The notes under the pieces are model-generated. The model did no database searches. It was given only the letters and a program-made list of their open reading frames with translations, and was not told where the DNA came from. Shown here piece after piece: positions 5,814 to 10,412 of a stretch of DNA of 10,412 nucleotides (the stretch's first letter is position 1; each line of letters starts with the position of its first letter). A program made the position numbers and the translations under genes. The stretch comes from an uncultured Neomegalonema sp. (lineage in GTDB: Bacteria > Pseudomonadota > Alphaproteobacteria > Rhodobacterales > Rhodobacteraceae), in contig CALGNW010000035.1 of assembly GCA_937958345.1 (NCBI GenBank), forward strand, positions 1 to 10,412, written 5' to 3'.

Positions 5814-7220
5814 GTGACCACGACACTCTATTGGGTACGAAAAGATTTTCGACTGTCGGACAACGCAGCTTTGCTGACGGCAGCGGACGGTGACGGGGTG
5901 GTCATTCCGGTTTGCCTGTGGGATGAAGTTGTCGAGGCTTATGGTGCAGCCCCGAAGTGGCGTTGGGGTGAGGCGGCGCGCGTTTTTGCCGAGACGCTGG
6001 AAGCCAAAGGATCACGGTTGATTTTTCGTCGCGGCAATGCGCTGCCGACGCTTCGGGCTTTGATCGAAGAAACGGGTGCGACCCGTGTCGTCTGGGGACG
6101 GCAGTATGATCGTGCTGCGAAGGCCCGCGATACCGGTGTGAAGGCAGCTTTAAAGCAGCAGGGCATTGACGCGGTCAGTGTCCGCAATCACCTGTTGTTT
6201 GAACCGTGGGATATCGAGACGAAGACCGGCGGTCCCTATCGCGTTTACACACCGTTCAAAAATGCCTGCCTTGTCCGCGAAATTGCCGAGGAGTCGCTGC
6301 CCCCGCCCGCGACCCTTTCTGCGCCGGATACGTGGCCGAAATCCGATGCTTTGGCGGATTGGAAGCTTGGCGCAGCGATGGACCGCGGCGCGGATGTGGT
6401 TGCGCAGTATGCGGCTATCGGTGAGGAGGCGGCGCGCGGGCGGCTGGGTGCATTTGTCAAAAAGGTTGCCGCGTATGGCGAAGCACGGGATCGGCCTGCC
6501 GTCGTCGGTACGTCGCGCCTTTCCGAAAATCTGGCATGGGGCGAGATTTCGCCGCTGACCATCTGGAATGCTGTGCGTGGATCGGCGGGAGCCGGAACCG
6601 ATGGTGCAAAGGTGTATCTGTCCGAGATATTATGGCGCGAGTTTGCCTACCATCTGACCCATCATTATCCGGACATTGCCGATGCGAACTGGCGGGATGA
6701 GTGGGATGCCTTTCCGTGGCGCGAGGACAATGACGATGCCGAACGCTGGCGGCGCGGAATGACGGGTATCGCCTTTGTCGATGCCGCGATGCGCGAGCTT
6801 TACACGACCGGCACAATGCACAATCGCCTGCGGATGCTGACCGCGAGCCTGCTGACGAAACATCTGATGACCGATTGGCGTGTCGGCGAGAAATGGTTCT
6901 CGGAATGCCTGATTGACTGGGACCCCGCATCTAACGCGATGGGGTGGCAATGGGCCGCCGGATCAGGGCCGGATGCTTCGCCGTTTTTCAGGATTTTTAA
7001 TCCCGAAACCCAGCAGACAAAATTCGACCCCAAATCCGAGTATACCGAGAACTGGATTGCGGAGACTGCCGGGACGGTTTCGAAGGACGCACGAAACTTT
7101 TTTGATGCCATTCCGCGTAGTTGGGACATGAACGCCGTACAAAACTATCCCAAGCCGATTGTTGAGTTGAAAGCTGGCCGCGAGCGTGCGCTTGCGGCGT
7201 ATAAGGACATGCGCGCATGA
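5814..7220 (+). CDS. phr: Deoxyribodipyrimidine photolyase (class I CPD type)
   Basis: Light-driven repair of cyclobutane pyrimidine dimers using FADH-. At 468 residues it has the usual length. The N-terminal alpha/beta antenna domain opens with LYWVRKDFRLSDNAAL. The FAD domain shows TSRLSENLAWGEISP (233-247), EILWREFAYHL (271-281), MHNRLRM (335-341) and WDPASNAMGWQWAAGSG (369-385). The electron-transfer Trp triad is present by alignment with E. coli: W378, W355 and W302, and N374 corresponds to the FAD-contacting N378. The loop around 95-108 lacks the Asn-Glu pair used by E. coli for the folate antenna, so the antenna cofactor is uncertain. The GTG start at 5814 follows GAGGGGA by eight bases. 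The stop overlaps the next gene (ATGA). A photolyase leading an operon of lipid-modifying genes suggests a light-stress regulon. Confidence 0.95.
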   Translation: MTTTLYWVRKDFRLSDNAALLTAADGDGVVIPVCLWDEVVEAYGAAPKWRWGEAARVFAETLEAKGSRLIFRRGNALPTLRALIEETGATRVVWGRQYDRAAKARDTGVKAALKQQGIDAVSVRNHLLFEPWDIETKTGGPYRVYTPFKNACLVREIAEESLPPPATLSAPDTWPKSDALADWKLGAAMDRGADVVAQYAAIGEEAARGRLGAFVKKVAAYGEARDRPAVVGTSRLSENLAWGEISPLTIWNAVRGSAGAGTDGAKVYLSEILWREFAYHLTHHYPDIADANWRDEWDAFPWREDNDDAERWRRGMTGIAFVDAAMRELYTTGTMHNRLRMLTASLLTKHLMTDWRVGEKWFSECLIDWDPASNAMGWQWAAGSGPDASPFFRIFNPETQQTKFDPKSEYTENWIAETAGTVSKDARNFFDAIPRSWDMNAVQNYPKPIVELKAGRERALAAYKDMRA

Positions 7221-8530
7221 AGATTGCGATTATCGGGGCGGGCATTTCGGGCCTGGGCGCGGCGCTGGCGCTGAAAGACGATCACGACGTGACAGTTTTT
7301 GAAAAGCAACAGCGGCCCGGCGGTCATGCGAACACGGCAACCGTTGCCTATCCTATGCCGGATGGGGCCGCACGTGATGTCGCGGTTGATACGGGCTTTA
7401 TCGTCTATAACGAAAAGACCTATCCCAACCTGTGCGGTTTCTTTGATCATCTGTCGGTCGAAACGGAATGGTCGGATATGTCGCTGGGTTTTTCAATCGA
7501 CGGCGCACGGGTCGAGTGGGCCTGCGATAATCTGAATAAGATTTTCGCGCAGCGGCGCAATATTTTCCGGCCTTCGTTCATTCGGATGGCGCGTCAGGTT
7601 CTCAAGTTTAATGACGAGGCGCTGGCCGAATTCAAGGCGGGTATGGACGGTGACATCAGTATTGAAGACTGGCTGGATGCGCGCGGGTATTCCGAGGAAT
7701 TCAAGCTGTGGTATCTTTATCCGATGGCGGGGGCCATCTGGTCTACGCGCAGCTCGGCGGTTGCTGATTTTTCTGCGCGCGCTTTGTTCGGGTTTTACGA
7801 GAACCACGAGTTGTTTGCGGGTCTGGGCGGGGCTGTTCAGTGGCGCACGGTGACGGGCGGCTCGCGACAGTATGTTGACAAAGTGATGGCGGTTCTGGGG
7901 GATCGTGTCCGGCTTGGTGCGGATGTCGTGCGTGTTGAAAACGGCGGGCGGGTTGTGTTCGGTGATGGTGCCGAGCAGCAGTTCGATCAGGTGATTATCG
8001 CAGCACATTCGGACGAGGCGCTGGCGCTGAGGCCGGATGCAGATGAGGAAACGCGCGCGCTGTTATCCGCGATACGCTATGCGCCGAATACGGCCTATCT
8101 GCACCGCGATGAAAGTCTGATGCCCCGCAACAAACTGACGTGGTCGAGTTGGAATGCCATGACAGGCGGGGATGCCGAGGCGAAAGGGGCGAGCCTGAGT
8201 TACTGGATGAACCGGCTGCAAAATATCGACAAGGCGACGCCGTTATTCGTGACTCTGAACCCTGTTCGCGAGCCTGATCCCGATTTGACATTCCTGTCGG
8301 TCGATTATGCTCATCCGCAATACGATGCGGCGGCGTTTGCGGCGCAGGACTCATTTGATGCGGTGCAGGGACGCGGCGGGATTTGGTATGCCGGTGCGTG
8401 GCTGGGTTACGGATTTCACGAGGACGGTTTGCGCGCGGGTGTAAGGGTGGCCAATGCCCTCGGGTCGCGGCCTGATTGGGTCAAGGATGTCGGCGCGCCC
8501 ATGGCCGCGGCTCGGATGGCGGCTGAGTGA
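7217..8530 (+). CDS. FAD-dependent amine-oxidase-like oxidoreductase (COG2907 type)
   Basis: A 437-residue flavoprotein with an N-terminal Rossmann fold. GAGISG at 7-12 binds the dinucleotide, E29 is at the expected ribose-binding position, and RPGGHA (33-38) is the second flavin motif. The C-terminal GIWYAGAWLGYGFHEDGLRAG (388-408) closes the FAD site, as in amine-oxidase/desaturase relatives. No signal peptide or membrane span is visible. The ATG at 7217 overlaps the photolyase stop by four bases, and its own stop overlaps the DUF1365 start. Proteins of this family next to DUF1365 and CFA-family genes are linked in Rhodobacter to modification of phospholipid acyl chains and furan fatty acid synthesis; the exact reaction of this copy is inferred. 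A role on an unsaturated or methylated acyl chain is the most likely guess. Confidence 0.85.
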   Translation: MKIAIIGAGISGLGAALALKDDHDVTVFEKQQRPGGHANTATVAYPMPDGAARDVAVDTGFIVYNEKTYPNLCGFFDHLSVETEWSDMSLGFSIDGARVEWACDNLNKIFAQRRNIFRPSFIRMARQVLKFNDEALAEFKAGMDGDISIEDWLDARGYSEEFKLWYLYPMAGAIWSTRSSAVADFSARALFGFYENHELFAGLGGAVQWRTVTGGSRQYVDKVMAVLGDRVRLGADVVRVENGGRVVFGDGAEQQFDQVIIAAHSDEALALRPDADEETRALLSAIRYAPNTAYLHRDESLMPRNKLTWSSWNAMTGGDAEAKGASLSYWMNRLQNIDKATPLFVTLNPVREPDPDLTFLSVDYAHPQYDAAAFAAQDSFDAVQGRGGIWYAGAWLGYGFHEDGLRAGVRVANALGSRPDWVKDVGAPMAAARMAAE

Positions 8531-9387
8531 TCGCTTCTGCGGGCATATCGGCGGCGTTACCGCAGATGCCTGCGTTGTATCGCGCGCGTGTCATGCACTT
8601 GCGGGTGTTGCCCAAACGGACGCGGACGCATCAGTTTCGGTATTCGGTCTTTCGGCTGTGGCTGGATATAGACGATGTATCCGAGACGCTGGGGCGGTTG
8701 AGGACGGTCGGCCATAATCGTTTCAATCTGTATGGGTTCTATGACCATGACCACGGCCCCCGCGACGGTAAAAGTTTGCGCGATTGGGCCGATGGACTGT
8801 TCGCCGGGGTGGGGGTGGCGCGACCGTCGAAGATTATGCTGTATTGCTTTCCGCGTATGCTCGGCTTTGAATTCAATCCTTTGGCGATGTACTGCGGTTA
8901 CGACGCTGCGGGTCGGTTGACCGGCGTGATATATCAGGTCCGCAACACCGATGGCGACCTGAGTCCGTATGTCGTGAATCTGGTGCGCGACGGGCTGCGT
9001 CATGCGGCGGAGAAGGATTTTTATGTCTCGCCCTTCATTGACGGTGAACAACGCTACAGCTTTACGCTGACAGCGCCCTCCAAGCATTTCGGTCTGCGTA
9101 TTCGGGTGGATGGTCAGGATGGCCTGACGATGATTGCGACCGAGACGGCGGAGGCGGAGGCATTGAGTGACCGAGCGTTGTTGCGGCTTGCCCTGCTTCG
9201 GCCATTTATGACGGTAAAAATCATCGCGGGCATCTATTTCGAAGCGGTTCGTTTGCGTCTTAAGGGCGCAAAATTCTATAAGCACCCCGGCAATGGCGGC
9301 CTTTATACCGACAGACCCGACGGCCAACACTCGCGAGGCGTGGGAAAGTCTTCCATGCGGGCGAAGGAAGTTCGAGAGACACCATGA
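8527..9387 (+). CDS. DUF1365 family protein
   Basis: The 286-residue protein has family landmarks: ALYRARVMHLRVLPKRTRTH (16-35), LWLDIDD (44-50), SLRDW (83-87), CFPRMLGFEFNPLAMYCGYD (107-126), KDFYVSPF (163-170) and MTVKIIAGIYFEAVRLRLKGA (228-248). The biochemical role of DUF1365 is not firmly known. It regularly sits between an FAD oxidoreductase and a CFA-type methyltransferase, as here, so a role in the same lipid modification is likely. The GTG at 8527 overlaps the preceding stop as GTGA. An ATG at codon 14 (8566) is an alternative closer to where the conserved region begins. The stop at 9385-9387 overlaps the next ATG. No clear signal peptide or transmembrane span is seen. Confidence 0.9.
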   Translation: MIASAGISAALPQMPALYRARVMHLRVLPKRTRTHQFRYSVFRLWLDIDDVSETLGRLRTVGHNRFNLYGFYDHDHGPRDGKSLRDWADGLFAGVGVARPSKIMLYCFPRMLGFEFNPLAMYCGYDAAGRLTGVIYQVRNTDGDLSPYVVNLVRDGLRHAAEKDFYVSPFIDGEQRYSFTLTAPSKHFGLRIRVDGQDGLTMIATETAEAEALSDRALLRLALLRPFMTVKIIAGIYFEAVRLRLKGAKFYKHPGNGGLYTDRPDGQHSRGVGKSSMRAKEVRETP

Positions 9388-10412
9388 CGACACCGACCAA
9401 GACGATTACCAACCTGAACGATGCCGGCAAACTGCCCCGCTGGTTCCATACCGTCTTCAGCACGGTGGATTGCCTCGAACGTGGCCGGATCGAGATTACG
9501 CTGCCCGATGGCCGGACCTTTATTGCGGAAGGCAAAGAAGACGGGCCGGTCGGTGTTGTGCATTGCCATAACAACAAGACGTGGAGCCGGACGATCCGCG
9601 ACGGGGCGGATATCGGTTTTGCCGAGGCATATGTCGATGGCTGGTGGTCCTCGCCTGACCTGCACGCGGTTCTGGATGTGTCGTTGCTGAATAACGAAGA
9701 GATGGCGCGAAATCTGACGATGACGCCGGTTGCCCGCTTTGTTGAAGGGATGCGGCACTTCATGCGCCGGAACACGAAGAAGGGTTCGCGGAAAAATATT
9801 CATGCCCATTACGATCTCGGCAATGCGTTTTACGAGCTGTGGCTGGATCAGAGCATGACGTATTCGTCGGGGCTTTATACCCGCCCGGGCGACTCGCTGG
9901 AGATGGCGCAGTACAACAAGTACGCGGCGTTGTGCGACAACCTTGGTCTGACACAAGACCAGACGGTTTTGGAGATCGGGTGCGGTTGGGGCGGGTTTGC
10001 AGAGTTCGCAGCCAAAAATCGCGGCGCGAAGGTGACCGGCCTGACGATCTCAAAAGAGCAGCACGATTACGCCAGGCAGCGCATATTCGAAGCGGGGCTG
10101 AATGATCGCGTCGAGATTGTCATGCGCGATTATCGCGATGAAACATCGACCTATGACCGTGTTGCATCGATCGAAATGTTCGAGGCGGTTGGTGAAAAAT
10201 TCTGGCCGGTGTTTTTCAATTCTCTGCGGGACCGGCTGGAACCCGGCGGGATCGCGTCGATGCAGGTTATCACCATCGCGGACAGACTGTTCGAAGGGTA
10301 TCGGGGTAAGGTCGATTTTGTCCAAAAGCACATTTTCCCCGGCGGTATGCTGCCTTCGCCGAGTGCGTTGAAGGACCAGACCGCCAAGGCCGGTTTGAGC
10401 TGGCAGGGGTCG
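9384..10412 (+). CDS. Cyclopropane-fatty-acyl-phospholipid synthase family methyltransferase, C-terminus cut by window edge
   Basis: SAM-dependent enzyme acting on unsaturated acyl chains of membrane phospholipids. The visible 343 codons include HYDLGN (142-147), MTYSSGLY (158-165), the SAM motif VLEIGCGWGG (195-204), IEMFEAVG (263-270) and FVQKHIFPGG (312-321). About 60 residues are probably missing, given a family length near 400. By alignment with E. coli Cfa, the bicarbonate ligands Cys139 and His266 are replaced by Ser162 and Gln294, while Glu239 (E267) and Ile268 (I296) are kept. A product other than a cyclopropane, such as a methyl-branched chain, is therefore possible. The ATG at 9384 overlaps the DUF1365 stop (ATGA). 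The operon may continue past the window. Confidence 0.92.
   Translation, partial: MTTPTKTITNLNDAGKLPRWFHTVFSTVDCLERGRIEITLPDGRTFIAEGKEDGPVGVVHCHNNKTWSRTIRDGADIGFAEAYVDGWWSSPDLHAVLDVSLLNNEEMARNLTMTPVARFVEGMRHFMRRNTKKGSRKNIHAHYDLGNAFYELWLDQSMTYSSGLYTRPGDSLEMAQYNKYAALCDNLGLTQDQTVLEIGCGWGGFAEFAAKNRGAKVTGLTISKEQHDYARQRIFEAGLNDRVEIVMRDYRDETSTYDRVASIEMFEAVGEKFWPVFFNSLRDRLEPGGIASMQVITIADRLFEGYRGKVDFVQKHIFPGGMLPSPSALKDQTAKAGLSWQGS

Noticed and set aside
8557..9393. 278-codon minus-strand frame opposite the DUF1365 gene
   Set aside because: The plus-strand frame has all DUF1365 landmarks and overlaps its neighbours by four bases; the antisense product is arginine/glutamine-rich with no family features.

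Overview
The window looks like ordinary chromosome from an alphaproteobacterium. It is moderately GC-rich, and the glnB-glnA pair has a recognisable sigma-54 promoter. The photolyase / FAD oxidoreductase / DUF1365 / CFA-family order matches clusters known in this class. Genus cannot be fixed from sequence alone. Gene families were recognised by eye from motifs; no database was searched.

Left part (1-3002, minus strand): an ABC importer of the BMP/Nup type (nucleoside or other ring compounds). It has an unassigned 67-codon gene, then a 591-residue duplicated ATPase, then a permease that overlaps the ATPase by ATGA and runs off the left edge. The ATPase has a proline-rich tail of about 79 residues. 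Its putative TTG start and Shine-Dalgarno lie inside a perfect 9-bp inverted repeat. A divergent intergenic region (about 3003-3113) follows; I could not pick a convincing promoter in it.

Middle (3114-5660, plus strand): mgsA (methylglyoxal synthase), then a 195-base AT-rich regulatory region, then glnB (PII) and glnA (type I glutamine synthetase). The regulatory region holds a possible sigma-70 promoter overlapped by an inverted repeat, a good sigma-54 -24/-12 promoter, and a palindrome between that promoter and glnB. A strong intrinsic terminator with a TTCG loop closes the glnBA unit.

Right part (5814-10412, plus strand): a tightly packed operon. DNA photolyase, an FAD-dependent amine-oxidase-like protein (COG2907 type), a DUF1365 protein and a cyclopropane-fatty-acid-synthase-family methyltransferase are each joined by 4-base start/stop overlaps. 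The last gene is cut by the right edge. Related gene sets are linked to photo-oxidative stress and to membrane-lipid methylation or furan fatty acid synthesis in Rhodobacter sphaeroides. The methyltransferase appears to lack two of the bicarbonate-contacting residues of E. coli Cfa. This makes a non-cyclopropane product worth considering.

No rRNA, tRNA, CRISPR array, insertion sequence or phage gene was seen. The most interesting items are the right-hand lipid-modification operon and the start-codon hairpin of the ABC ATPase.
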